Shown here: in pieces, positions 16,625 to 25,269 of the stretch
Position numbering within the stretch: position 1 is the first letter of the stretch
Layout: each line of letters begins with the position of its first letter
NCBI RefSeq assembly: GCF_023887685.1
Contig: NZ_JAMWMR010000004.1
Coordinates: 62,001 to 126,000 of the forward strand
From: Streptomyces macrolidinus
GTDB lineage: Bacteria; Actinomycetota; Actinomycetes; Streptomycetales; Streptomycetaceae
Reading direction: 5' to 3'
Length of the DNA: 64,000 nucleotides
Notes under the pieces: model-generated
What the model was told of the DNA's origin: nothing
What the model saw: the letters and a program-made list of their open reading frames with translations, nothing else
Databases searched by the model: none
Translations under genes and position numbers: made by a program

Positions 16625-18976
16625 GTGGATCTCACACAGGAACACAAGGAAGAACGCGACGGCGCGAGACAGCCGTCCGAAGAGTCCGGAGCGACCCTGG
16701 AACTCCTGGTCCATGGAGTCGGCGGCACCACTCCCGAGGAGATGCTGGGCGATCCCCGCACGGTCCGGGTCACCGGCGACAAGACGGCCGCCGTCTACCG
16801 ACGCGCCGACGACGCCGACGCGGAACAGCACCCGCGGGACCAGCGGGACGGGCCGATCCCGGAGGCGTACGTCTGGTGCAACCTCACCTCCGGGAACGCC
16901 GCCCGCGCCCTGTGGCTGTTGCTGCTGCCCTTCATGGTGGCCAACCTGGCGCACTGGATGCACCCCACGACGAGCGACCACCGACGATGGGTGCGCCTGT
17001 ACGGCGTGCTCGTCCGCCTGGTCGGCCTCACGCTCACGGTGCTGCTGGTCGCCGCCGCCTGCGAAGTCGCCCTCGACCTGGCCGTCTGGCAGTGCGCGGG
17101 CTCACGGGCCTGCGCCGAGCGCCACTCCTGGCTCGGCTTCCTCTCGCCCGCCGTCTCCGGCGACGGCTGGTGGAGCCTGCCGGGGCGGCGCCTCGCCCTG
17201 GCCTCGCTCGTGCCCCTCGCACTCACCGGCCTGCTCTGGTACCTCTCCCGGCGCACCTGGAGCGCGTACGAGTCACAGCGACCGCTCGCCCCGCGCTCCG
17301 AACCCGACGAGGAGACTCACCGCGCGGGGCTGGGCAGCCCCGGCTTCTGGTACGGGCGGCGGCTGGTGGCCCGGCTGCGGGCCGCGCACACCGCCGCGGG
17401 GTTCCTGACCGTCGCGGCCGTGCTCAGCCGCCCCGCCGCGCACTACGACCAGGGCCACGACTCCGTCGCGCTGGAGGTGCTCAGCCGACTCCTGGAGGCA
17501 ACTCTCCTCGGCAGCGCGGTGGTCGTGGTGTGGGTGGTGTGCCGCCGGGGCCGCACCGAGAACCTGCTCGACCAGGAACTCGACCGCGTACTGGTGCGCG
17601 TGCTGCCGCTGATCGCGCTCGCGGTGCTCGTCCTGACCCTGGTGTACGCGGGCTGGGCGCGCCCCGGCTGGCGTTCGACGGGACGGCTCGCGGGCGACGC
17701 GACGTTCGGCACGATCACCCTGGCGCAGGGCCTCCTCGTCGTCGCGCTCGGCGTCGTCGCCCATGTCCTGCACCGCGCCCGCCCGGACGCCCGCGCCGCG
17801 ATGCGCGGACTGGCCGGACCCGCCGTGGCGATGCTGGCCTGCGCGCTCGGCGGCGTGATGACCGGCGGCGTGGCCCAGCGGGTCGCCGACTGGCTGGACG
17901 GCACCGGGCACAGCCTGGCCGGCCCACCCGTCCTGCTCACCTGGCAGGCGTCCGTGATCCCGCCGCTGCTGCTCGTCCTGCTGGCCGTCGTCGGCCGGCT
18001 GGTCCGGCGCGCCCTGCTGCTGCGCCGCACCGAGAAGGCCGCCGTCGAAGCCGACTACCCGGGCGAACCCATGGACCCGGCCCGCACGTTGCGCATCGCG
18101 AGCACCCGCGCGATGGCGAGCCTCACCGACCGGGCCCCGCGCGTCGTCGGCATCACCTCCGCCGTGACGCTGCTGCTGGGCGCGGCGGCCCTGGTGGGCG
18201 CCTTCGCCACGGGGGACACGCCGAACGGCGCCGCGCACGGCACCCGACCCGTCCTCCAGGGCTGCGCCGAGGCCGCGCAGGCGCTCGGCTCCTGGCTGAT
18301 CGGTATCGGCTTCCTCCTCTTCGTCACCTCGGGGCGCCGCGCCTACAAGGACCCGTCCGCGCGCCGCACCATCGGCATCCTGTGGGACGTCGGCACGTTC
18401 TGGCCGCGCGCGGCCCATCCGTTCGCCCCGCCCTGCTACGCCGAGCGCGCCGTGCCCGACCTGACCTGGCGCATGGCCACGTGGACGCGGAGCACGGGCG
18501 GGCGGCTCGTCCTCTCCGGCCACTCCCAGGGCAGCGTCCTCGCGGCAGCCGCGGCCTGGCAGCTCGAACCCTCCGTACGCAGACGGGTGGCCCTCCTGAC
18601 CTACGGTTCACCGCTGGAGCGGCTCTACGGGCGCTGGTTCCCCGCGTACTTCGGCCGGGCCGCGCTCAGCTCCCTGCACCGCGAGGTCGACTGCTGGCGC
18701 AACCTCCACCGCCTCACCGACCCCATCGGCGGCCCGATCCTGCTGCCCGGCGAGTGCGGTCCGCAGGTGGACCGGGCGCCGCTGAAGGACCCGCTGGTGT
18801 CCGGCCGCACCCAGGAGCACCCGCTGCCCGCCCCGATCCTCGGACACGGCGACTACCAGGCCGATCCGGCCTTCGCCGAGGAACGCGAGCGGCTGCTCGC
18901 GCGGCTGCGGTCGGGGCTGCCAGGACCGCGGCCGGGTGAGGCCGCTCAGGGCAGTTCGGGCAGGTCCTCCGGGTAG
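16625..18976 (+). CDS. Large polytopic membrane protein with C-terminal alpha/beta-hydrolase-like GHSQGS motif
   Basis: A 783-aa protein. The first residues ELLVHGVGGTTPEEML form an oxyanion-hole-like HGxGG strand typical of lipases. Then come about ten hydrophobic helices (for example WLLLLPFMVANLAHW, LALASLVPLALTGLLWYL, VLPLIALAVLVLTLVYA, LLVVALGVVAHVL, VIPPLLLVLLAVVG). After them a soluble domain resumes the hydrolase fold with LVLSGHSQGSVLAAAAAW (nucleophile elbow) and LLTYGSPLERLYGRWFP, a phrase typical of class 3 lipases. So a membrane domain is inserted within a hydrolase. GTG 16625 has GGGGGA nine bases upstream. It overlaps the convergent beta-helix ATPase gene by 31 bp. Substrate unknown; a lipid is the family-based guess. 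Confidence 0.72.
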   Translation: MDLTQEHKEERDGARQPSEESGATLELLVHGVGGTTPEEMLGDPRTVRVTGDKTAAVYRRADDADAEQHPRDQRDGPIPEAYVWCNLTSGNAARALWLLLLPFMVANLAHWMHPTTSDHRRWVRLYGVLVRLVGLTLTVLLVAAACEVALDLAVWQCAGSRACAERHSWLGFLSPAVSGDGWWSLPGRRLALASLVPLALTGLLWYLSRRTWSAYESQRPLAPRSEPDEETHRAGLGSPGFWYGRRLVARLRAAHTAAGFLTVAAVLSRPAAHYDQGHDSVALEVLSRLLEATLLGSAVVVVWVVCRRGRTENLLDQELDRVLVRVLPLIALAVLVLTLVYAGWARPGWRSTGRLAGDATFGTITLAQGLLVVALGVVAHVLHRARPDARAAMRGLAGPAVAMLACALGGVMTGGVAQRVADWLDGTGHSLAGPPVLLTWQASVIPPLLLVLLAVVGRLVRRALLLRRTEKAAVEADYPGEPMDPARTLRIASTRAMASLTDRAPRVVGITSAVTLLLGAAALVGAFATGDTPNGAAHGTRPVLQGCAEAAQALGSWLIGIGFLLFVTSGRRAYKDPSARRTIGILWDVGTFWPRAAHPFAPPCYAERAVPDLTWRMATWTRSTGGRLVLSGHSQGSVLAAAAAWQLEPSVRRRVALLTYGSPLERLYGRWFPAYFGRAALSSLHREVDCWRNLHRLTDPIGGPILLPGECGPQVDRAPLKDPLVSGRTQEHPLPAPILGHGDYQADPAFAEERERLLARLRSGLPGPRPGEAAQGSSGRSSG

Positions 18977-21387
18977 AGCAGCGACAGGTCGTCCGTGCTC
19001 GGCTCCGTCAGTTGGGCGACCCGGCCCGCGTGCCGCTCCACCATGGCCTCGAAGGTCTGGCGTGCGGTACGGCCGTTGCCGAACGCGGGCCCCTTCGGGA
19101 GCACCGTGAAGTACTTCACCAGGGCCTCGGCCGTCCCCGGGCCCAGTCGGTACTCCTGCTCCTCGGCCTGCTGTTCCACGATCCGCAGCAGCTCCTCGGG
19201 GTCGTAGTCGCCGAAGGTGATGGTCCGCGAGAAGCGGGAGGCCACCCCGGGGTTGACCGACAGGAACCGCTCCATCTCGGCCGTGTAGCCCGCGACGATC
19301 ACCACGACCGCCTCCCGGTGGTCCTCCATCAGCTTCACCAGGGTGTCGATCGCCTCGCGCCCGAAGTCACGCCCGGAGTCCTCCGGCGAGAGCGCGTACG
19401 CCTCGTCGATGAACAGCACACCGCCGCGCGCCCGGTCGAAGGCCTCCTGGGTGCGGATGGCGGTGGAGCCGATGTGCTCACCGACCAGGTCGACCCGCGA
19501 CACCTCCACGAGGTGCCCCTTCTCCAGCACGCCGAGCGAGGCCAGGATCTCCCCGTACAGCCGGGCGACCGTCGTCTTGCCGGTGCCGGGGGAGCCCGTG
19601 AACACCAGATGCCGCCGCACGGACGCCGCCTTCAGGCCCGCCTGCTGCCGACGGCGCCCCACCTCGATCATGTCCGTGAGGGCGCGCACCTCGCGCTTGA
19701 CGCTCTCCAGGCCCACCAGCGCGTCGAGTTCGCCGAGCACGTCCGCCGACGCGCGCGCGGGCTGCTCCGGCGTCCGCGTGGCCTCGACCACCGGCTCCCG
19801 CTCGCCGGTCCGCTGGCCGGGGATGGAGCCCAGCAGGCCCAGGGACCCGCTCGCCGGTTGCGCGGCGGTCTCCCGGACCACCGGGGGCCGCAGCCCGGCG
19901 CTCTCGTCGCTGGTGCAGTCCTCCACCACCGCGCTGCCGCCGCCGGGCGCGCTCGGTCCGCCGTCCGCGAACTCGTAACCCGCGCGCGCACACCGCTCCG
20001 TACGGCACTTCCGCAGCGTGGCGCGGCAGCCGTCGATCACATGGAAGCCGTAGCCGCCGCTGTCGGTGACCCGGCAGTTCAGGAAGCTGCCCCGGCCGCC
20101 CGCGGAGACGTAGAAGCCCGCCTCGGACGGCGAGGTCACGGTGCAGCGCTCTACGGTGGGGTCGGCGCCCTTGGTGACGATCACACCGGTCTGTGTGCCG
20201 TCGATGGTGCAGTTGGACAGCGTGCCGCCGCTGCCGTGGTCCCGGAACCAGGCGCCGGTCGACGCCTCCCGGATCCGGCAGTCGTCCAGTTGCGCTATGG
20301 CGCCGTCGCTCACCGACACCGCTGTGTTGCGCACCTGAGCGAAGTCGCTGTCCACGACGTCCGCGCGGGAGCCGCGGTCGAGGACGAACAGGGCGTCCGG
20401 CACGTCGTGCACCCGGCAGGCGTCGAGCACCGTCGTCGCGCCGTCGCTGACCCACACCGCCGGGTAGTCGCCCGTACTGTCGGAGATCTCGCACTGGTTG
20501 GCGTCCACCCGCGTGCCCGGGTCCCACACCGACAGGCCGTTGCGCCCGAACTGCCGCACCGTCGTACGCGTCAGCGTGAGCACCGAGCGGGACCGCAGGT
20601 CGACCGCGTTCTCCGGGATGTCGTGGATCCGGCAGTCGGCCAGCGTCAGCACCGCGTCCGTGTCCAGCGTGATGCCGTCCGCGGTCGTGCGGTGCACCTC
20701 GCAGTCCGTCAGATGCGCCGCGGCATGCCCCGCGATCCGCACACCCGAGCCCCGGACCTCGTACACCTCGCAACCGACCGCTTCCAGCGAGGAGTTCTCA
20801 CCGGTGGCCGACAGCCCCGCGCCCGACGTGTGGTGCACGCGGCAGCGCTCCAGCCGGGGGTGGGCTCCGCCGCGGACCGCGACGCCCGACTGGGCCGCGG
20901 CCAGCACCTCGCACTCCTCGAAGACGCCACCCGCGCCGTCCACGACCGCGATGCCGATACCGGCGGGGTTGTCGACGGTGCACCGCCGGACCGTGGGGCG
21001 GGCGCCCGCGCGGACCTCGATGCCGGCCGCGGACCGCGTCATGATCCGCACGTCCACCAGCTCCGGCGTGCCCTCCTCGACCAACAGCGCGGGCGCGGAC
21101 GAGTCCTGGCCCTCGATGTGCAGGTCCTGGACCACCGCGGAGGCCCGCACGGTCAGCGGGACGCCGTCGACCGGCGCGATGCGCACCGAACCGGGGGAGC
21201 CCTCGGATCCGCGCAGCCTCACCGCCCGTTGGACGACCAGGTTCTCCCGGTAGATCCCCGGCGCGATGGTGAGCACGTCCCCGTCACCCGCGGCCTCCAG
21301 AGCGGCGGTGAGCGAGGGGTACTCGCCCGTGCGGCGTCGCCACCGCGATGTTCCGGTGTGCGTCACCTGGACCGTGCCCTGTGCCAT
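18946..21387 (-). CDS. Parallel beta-helix repeat protein fused to a CbxX/EccA-type AAA+ ATPase
   Basis: An 813-aa fusion. Residues about 35-500 are a right-handed parallel beta-helix of many 22-24-residue turns (DVRIMTRSAAGIEVRAGARPTVRRC-like), like pectin-lyase-fold or NosD/CASH domains. Residues about 545-800 are a CbxX/SpoVK AAA+ domain: ELDALVGLESVKREVRAL, Walker A GSPGTGKTT, Walker B GGVLFIDEAYAL, FSRTI with the arginine finger, and GNGRTARQTFEAMVERHA. Type VII secretion EccA proteins carry this ATPase with a TPR N-terminus; here a beta-helix replaces it. No signal peptide, so cytosolic. Start ATG 21387; GTG 21417 is an alternative. Likely a substrate-remodelling or scaffold ATPase; partner unknown. 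Confidence 0.82.
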   Translation of the reverse strand: MAQGTVQVTHTGTSRWRRRTGEYPSLTAALEAAGDGDVLTIAPGIYRENLVVQRAVRLRGSEGSPGSVRIAPVDGVPLTVRASAVVQDLHIEGQDSSAPALLVEEGTPELVDVRIMTRSAAGIEVRAGARPTVRRCTVDNPAGIGIAVVDGAGGVFEECEVLAAAQSGVAVRGGAHPRLERCRVHHTSGAGLSATGENSSLEAVGCEVYEVRGSGVRIAGHAAAHLTDCEVHRTTADGITLDTDAVLTLADCRIHDIPENAVDLRSRSVLTLTRTTVRQFGRNGLSVWDPGTRVDANQCEISDSTGDYPAVWVSDGATTVLDACRVHDVPDALFVLDRGSRADVVDSDFAQVRNTAVSVSDGAIAQLDDCRIREASTGAWFRDHGSGGTLSNCTIDGTQTGVIVTKGADPTVERCTVTSPSEAGFYVSAGGRGSFLNCRVTDSGGYGFHVIDGCRATLRKCRTERCARAGYEFADGGPSAPGGGSAVVEDCTSDESAGLRPPVVRETAAQPASGSLGLLGSIPGQRTGEREPVVEATRTPEQPARASADVLGELDALVGLESVKREVRALTDMIEVGRRRQQAGLKAASVRRHLVFTGSPGTGKTTVARLYGEILASLGVLEKGHLVEVSRVDLVGEHIGSTAIRTQEAFDRARGGVLFIDEAYALSPEDSGRDFGREAIDTLVKLMEDHREAVVVIVAGYTAEMERFLSVNPGVASRFSRTITFGDYDPEELLRIVEQQAEEQEYRLGPGTAEALVKYFTVLPKGPAFGNGRTARQTFEAMVERHAGRVAQLTEPSTDDLSLLYPEDLPELP

Positions 21388-21511
21388 GGCGTTGCTGTGC
21401 CCCCACCTCGTACTCACGCGGGTTCTCGCGAAGATGCCGAACAGCCCGAGAGTCCGGCCGGTCCACCGTAGCGTGCGGGACGGCGGGTGGTTGACCGGAG
21501 CCCGAAGGCGA

Positions 21512-22117
21512 TCAACTGCCCGTGCCCGTCCGGCCCCAGTCGGGGCCCGCCTTCTCCCAGGCCTGGTCCCACCGCGCGTACCGACGCCGGACCAGGCTCC
21601 AGACGATCAACCGGCGGCAGGTCTCGGCGAAGGCCACGACCAGCGCGGCGGCACCGACACCCGCCAGCACGGCGTGCGTTGTCGCGGTGGCGCGGTCCAG
21701 CGGCCGGTCGGCTATTCGGCCGTGGTCGTCGGTCCAGAGCGTGAACCGGTCCCCGGGGTGCGGTGATCGGAGGTCGGTGAGGACCGCGCCCTGCTGTGTG
21801 GTGCCGTCGGCCCCGGTCCAGTCGGCGAGTACACGATTGCGGGTGTCGCGCGTCGACGTACTCGACGGATCCGGGTCCAGCAGGCCGCGGCCGAGCTTCT
21901 CCACGACCGTGGCCGTCACGAGGTGGTGGGTGCGCTGCTGTTCCCGTACCGACCGTTGCAGGGAGTCCTGGACGCGCGATCCCGTCACGACCCCGGCGAG
22001 GGGCGCGAAGGCAAGGATCAGCACCAGGGAGGCGAGCGCCACCCAGGCTTCGACCAGATCGGTCGTACGGCGCAGCGGATTGCCGCGCCAACGCCAGAGC
22101 CCCCCGATTGCACGCAC
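21512..22117 (-). CDS. Rv1733c-type two-helix membrane protein
   Basis: A 201-aa protein with two transmembrane helices (VEAWVALASLVLILAFAPLAG and HAVLAGVGAAALVVAFAETC) enclosing an extracellular loop of about 100 residues (VRTGSRVQDSLQRSV..., VLADWTGADGTTQQGAV, GDRFTLWTDDHGRI). RRTTDLVEAWV at the N-terminus and WSLVRRRYARWDQAWEKAGPDW at the end are the signatures of the Streptomyces Rv1733c-like family, which is often present in many copies. Function unknown; the mycobacterial relative is a latency antigen. GTG 22117 follows a GGGGGAT ribosome site. Confidence 0.8.
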   Translation of the reverse strand: MRAIGGLWRWRGNPLRRTTDLVEAWVALASLVLILAFAPLAGVVTGSRVQDSLQRSVREQQRTHHLVTATVVEKLGRGLLDPDPSSTSTRDTRNRVLADWTGADGTTQQGAVLTDLRSPHPGDRFTLWTDDHGRIADRPLDRATATTHAVLAGVGAAALVVAFAETCRRLIVWSLVRRRYARWDQAWEKAGPDWGRTGTGS

Positions 22118-22181
22118 CGCCCCGTATCCCCCTTCTTCGTCCCTGACAGCCCCGCGCCGCCGCCGTTCACCCCGGGCGGCA

Positions 22182-22212
22182 GGACGGGAGAGGGCACCTC
22201 CCTCTCGCGTCC
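22182..22212 (-). terminator. Intrinsic terminator downstream of the MOSC gene
   Basis: GGACG-g-GAGAGGG, loop CACCT, CCCTCTC-g-CGTCC: a 5+7-bp stem with one mismatch at 22182-22212. It lies 90 bp beyond the MOSC stop and before the Rv1733c-type gene on the same strand. Confidence 0.6.
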
Positions 22213-22302
22213 CGCGGGTCTCTCATGAACGTCTCATGCACACCCAACGACCGTGCCCGTGGCCCTGGTTCCCACCCGTGCTCCGTTTGTGGATCCGCCC
22301 CG

Positions 22303-23154
22303 TCACTCCAGGATCGTGACCGGGTCGCCGACCCGTATCGTGCCGGGCGTCTGCGGGACCACGTACCGTCCGAAGACCAGGCGGTGGCCGATGCGGTGAT
22401 GGCGGGCGAGGGTGCGCAGCGGTTCCTTGCCGCGCTCGGTGGTGCTCTGGTCGGTCGTCGTCACCACGCAGCGGCCACAGGGCTTGGCGGCCCGGAAGAC
22501 GACGTCGCCCAACGCGAGGCGCTGCCAGTCGTCCTCGGCCCAGGGCGCGGTGCCGGACAGCACGACGTTCGGCCGGAAGCGGTTCATGGGCAGCGGGCCC
22601 TCCTCGGGGTGATCGCCTTGCGCGATCAGTGAGTTGAGGGCGTCGAGCGAGGCGAGGGTGGTGATCAGCAGGGGATAGGCGTCGGCCAGGCTGACCGTCT
22701 GGTCCGGGTCTTCGTGCGCCCAGTCGGCGAGCCGGCGGCGCGTGGCGGGGTCGTCGAGATGGACGAGGGTGACGTCCGCGCCGAGGTACGCGCTGAACCA
22801 CCGGCTCGCCTCGGCGGCGGCGGGAACCGTCTGGATCTTCTCGCTGTTCCACGTCGCGGTCCGCGTGCCGACACCGTCGGGCACGGCGACGCTCAGCGGC
22901 TCCGGACCGGGCGCGGACAAGCGGAGGCCGCCGCCGGACAGAGGTTCGGCGGCGGCCAAGGCCAGGCGCGGACACTCGCGTTGGGTGACGAGCTTGCCTT
23001 CGTCGTCGATCACCGCCCAGCGCCGGTCCCCGGCCAGCCCCCATGGCTCCACCGCGGCTTCGCGAAGTGCGTGACCGCGCAGTGCTTTGACCGGGTGAAC
23101 GTGAATCGACTGCAGCGCTGGTGTCGGCATGAGGCCCATGGTGCCATCGGGCAC
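22303..23154 (-). CDS. MOSC domain-containing protein (YcbX/mARC-like)
   Basis: A 283-aa molybdenum-cofactor-binding protein. An N-terminal MOSC_N beta-barrel (IHVHPVKALRGHALREAAVEPWGLAGDRRWAV, split across several strands) is followed by the MOSC domain with MNRFRPNVVLSG, FRAAKPCGRCVVTTTDQ and GTIRVGDPVTIL. The Cys in PCGRC coordinates molybdenum in YcbX and mARC, which reduce N-hydroxylated compounds, so a similar N-oxide or hydroxylamine reductase role is likely. The start is set by a GGAGG ribosome site six bases before GTG 23154; the ATGs at 23139 and 23130 are too far from it. Confidence 0.85.
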   Translation of the reverse strand: MPDGTMGLMPTPALQSIHVHPVKALRGHALREAAVEPWGLAGDRRWAVIDDEGKLVTQRECPRLALAAAEPLSGGGLRLSAPGPEPLSVAVPDGVGTRTATWNSEKIQTVPAAAEASRWFSAYLGADVTLVHLDDPATRRRLADWAHEDPDQTVSLADAYPLLITTLASLDALNSLIAQGDHPEEGPLPMNRFRPNVVLSGTAPWAEDDWQRLALGDVVFRAAKPCGRCVVTTTDQSTTERGKEPLRTLARHHRIGHRLVFGRYVVPQTPGTIRVGDPVTILE

Positions 23155-23179
23155 CGACAGCCTCCTGCCGAGAGGTGGA

Positions 23180-23647
23180 TCAGTATCCGCGGTACTGCTG
23201 CCCGTTGTTGTACGGGTCCGGGTACGGCATCGGAGCCGGGGCGGGGGCCGGGCGCGGCGCGGCGGGGCGCATCGCCTCGTAGCCCGTGCCCGCGCCCATC
23301 GGGTGCGGCGGGGGCGCCGGCTGGAGCCCCGGCTGGGGTCCCGGATAGCCGCGGGGGCCCGTCTGCTGCGGGATGTACGCCGTGGGAGCCTGCTGCGGCG
23401 CCGCGGGCTGTGGCGGCTGCGGGTAGCCGTAGGCGGGCGGCTGCGGAGACGGCGCGGCCGGCAGCGCGGGCAGCGCCGACGGCAGTGCGGGCAGATGGGC
23501 GGCCGGTGTCTCGTACGGGGAGGAGACACGGATCGGGGCGATCTGAGGCGTTCCCCGTTCGGCGACGAGCGAGTCGTAGATCGGAGTGTCCCGGAAGGGC
23601 GACGCGGAGTGATAGCCGCCGCCGTAGGTGGAGCGGGGGGAGGTCAT
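23180..23647 (-). CDS. DUF6643-like proline-rich protein
   Basis: A 155-aa protein. The conserved N-terminus (MTSPRSTYGGGYHSASPFRDTPIYDSLVAERGTPQIAPIRV, quoted in part) is followed by a long Pro/Ala/Gln/Tyr-rich, probably disordered region that ends in PYPDPYNNGQQYRGY. The pattern matches a Streptomyces-specific family of unknown function (DUF6643). No signal peptide or membrane helix. The ATG at 23647 is followed directly by the conserved block. It lies 25 bp upstream of the MOSC start on the same strand, so the two may be cotranscribed. Confidence 0.65.
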   Translation of the reverse strand: MTSPRSTYGGGYHSASPFRDTPIYDSLVAERGTPQIAPIRVSSPYETPAAHLPALPSALPALPAAPSPQPPAYGYPQPPQPAAPQQAPTAYIPQQTGPRGYPGPQPGLQPAPPPHPMGAGTGYEAMRPAAPRPAPAPAPMPYPDPYNNGQQYRGY

Positions 23648-23940
23648 GGCACATAAGGTAAGCCCACGATGTGGTGGTTGGGGAGACCGATCAGAGGGTT
23701 GTTTGTCGTGTCCGTTGCGACCTGAGATCGCTAATCCGAGCGAACTTGGTGAAATAGGGCGGCAAATGATGTTTAGATCGTGTAAGGGCCATGTTCTTGC
23801 GGGTCGTCCGCGGTCGTCTCCCTCGTCTTCCGCTACGGGTCAGGGGAGTTCGGGGGCGCGGAAGGAATAGGTTGGCCGCGACGGAAACGACCGACTGCCC
23901 GGGGCGCGGCCTCGGCGCGGTGACATGTGAGGGGGCGGCC

Positions 23941-25260
23941 ATGTCGATGCCCAAGGGATCCAACGTTCAGGTACCGACAACGGCTCTACGGGTCGAACTG
24001 GGGTGGCGCGCCGGACCCGGTGTGCCCGACGCGGACGCCTCGGCGCTGCTGCTGGCCGCCGGACGGGTCCGCAGCGACGGCGACTTCGTCTTCTACAACC
24101 AGCCCGCGCATCCCTCCGGTTCGGTGCGTCACGAGGGCAAGCGGAAGGCGGGCGACCAGGTGACGGACACGCTCCTCGTCGACCTCGCGCGCGTGGAGCC
24201 CGCCATCGAGACCATCGTGCTCGCCGCCTCCGCCGACGGCGGACCGTTCGGACGCGTGCCCGGCCTGTACATCCGGGTGCTCGACGCGCAGCGGGGCACC
24301 GAGGTGGCCCGCTTCGACCCCGCCGCGAGCGTCGAAACCGCCTTCGTGCTCGGGGAGTTCTACCGCCGCCAGGGAGCCTGGAAGTTCCGCGCCGTCGGGC
24401 AGGGGTACAGCAGCGGACTGGAAGGCCTCGCCACGGACTACGGGATCACGGTGGACGAACCGCAGCACGCGGCGCCGCAGCCATCCGCGTCGGCCACCCT
24501 GCCTCCTCCTCCGGTCACCATGGCCCCGCCGCCCCCGGTCACCATGCCTCCGCCCCCGGCCGTCGCGCCCGGGGCCGTGCCGCCTCCGCCGCCCGTTCCG
24601 CCGGTCGTACCCCCGGCCCCCGTACGCCTCACCAAGGTCACTCTCACCAAACACGCCCCCTCGGTCTCGCTGACCAAGCAGGGCGGCACCTCCGGCGCCC
24701 TGCGCGTGAACCTCAACTGGCAGACACGCAAGCAGTTCTCGGGCTGGGGCACCAAGCGCGGCCGGGCGGTGGCCCAGCACGCGGACCTCGACCTCGACCT
24801 GTGCGCCCTGTACGAACTGACCGACGGCAGCAAGGGAGTCGTGCAGGCCCTCGGCAATGCCTTCGGGGCCCTGCACCAGCCGCCGTACATCCACCTCGAC
24901 GGCGACGACCGCACCGGAGCCGTGGAGAGCGGGGAGAACCTCACCGTCAACCTCGACCACCAGCGGAACTTCCGGCGCATCCTGATCTTCGTGACCATCT
25001 ACGAAGGCGCCCGCTCCTTCGCCGACCTGCACGCCACGGTCACCCTCCAGCCCCAGCACGGCGCACCCGTCGAGTTCTCCCTCGACGAGTGCACGGTGCC
25101 CTCGACGGTGTGCGCGCTCGCGCTCATCACGAACACCGGAGGCGACCTCGTCGTCCAGCGCGAGGCCCGCTACCTCGTGCCGGACCGCGGCGTCAGCCCC
25201 CAACGCACCATCGACCACGCCTACGCGTGGGGCATGAACTGGACCCCCGGCCGCAAGTGA
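23941..25260 (+). CDS. TerD family protein with two TerD domains
   Basis: A 439-aa calcium-binding stress protein. Residues 1-170 form one TerD domain ([53 protein letters not shown]-type end). A Pro-rich linker ([19 protein letters not shown]) spans about 180-235, and a second TerD-like domain runs from about 240 to the end ([64 protein letters not shown]). The D-rich loops ([22 protein letters not shown]) are the TerD calcium sites. The family is linked to tellurite/oxidative stress and calcium-dependent development. The ATG at 23941 follows GAGGGGG. The 293-bp upstream region is unusually AT-rich for this window. Confidence 0.85.
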   Translation: MSMPKGSNVQVPTTALRVELGWRAGPGVPDADASALLLAAGRVRSDGDFVFYNQPAHPSGSVRHEGKRKAGDQVTDTLLVDLARVEPAIETIVLAASADGGPFGRVPGLYIRVLDAQRGTEVARFDPAASVETAFVLGEFYRRQGAWKFRAVGQGYSSGLEGLATDYGITVDEPQHAAPQPSASATLPPPPVTMAPPPPVTMPPPPAVAPGAVPPPPPVPPVVPPAPVRLTKVTLTKHAPSVSLTKQGGTSGALRVNLNWQTRKQFSGWGTKRGRAVAQHADLDLDLCALYELTDGSKGVVQALGNAFGALHQPPYIHLDGDDRTGAVESGENLTVNLDHQRNFRRILIFVTIYEGARSFADLHATVTLQPQHGAPVEFSLDECTVPSTVCALALITNTGGDLVVQREARYLVPDRGVSPQRTIDHAYAWGMNWTPGRK

Positions 25261-25269
25261 CCGGCCCGC

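Noticed and set aside
19012..21471. 819-aa plus-strand frame opposite the beta-helix/AAA+ gene
   Set aside because: Shadow frame created by GC-rich third positions; the minus-strand protein has clear AAA+ motifs.
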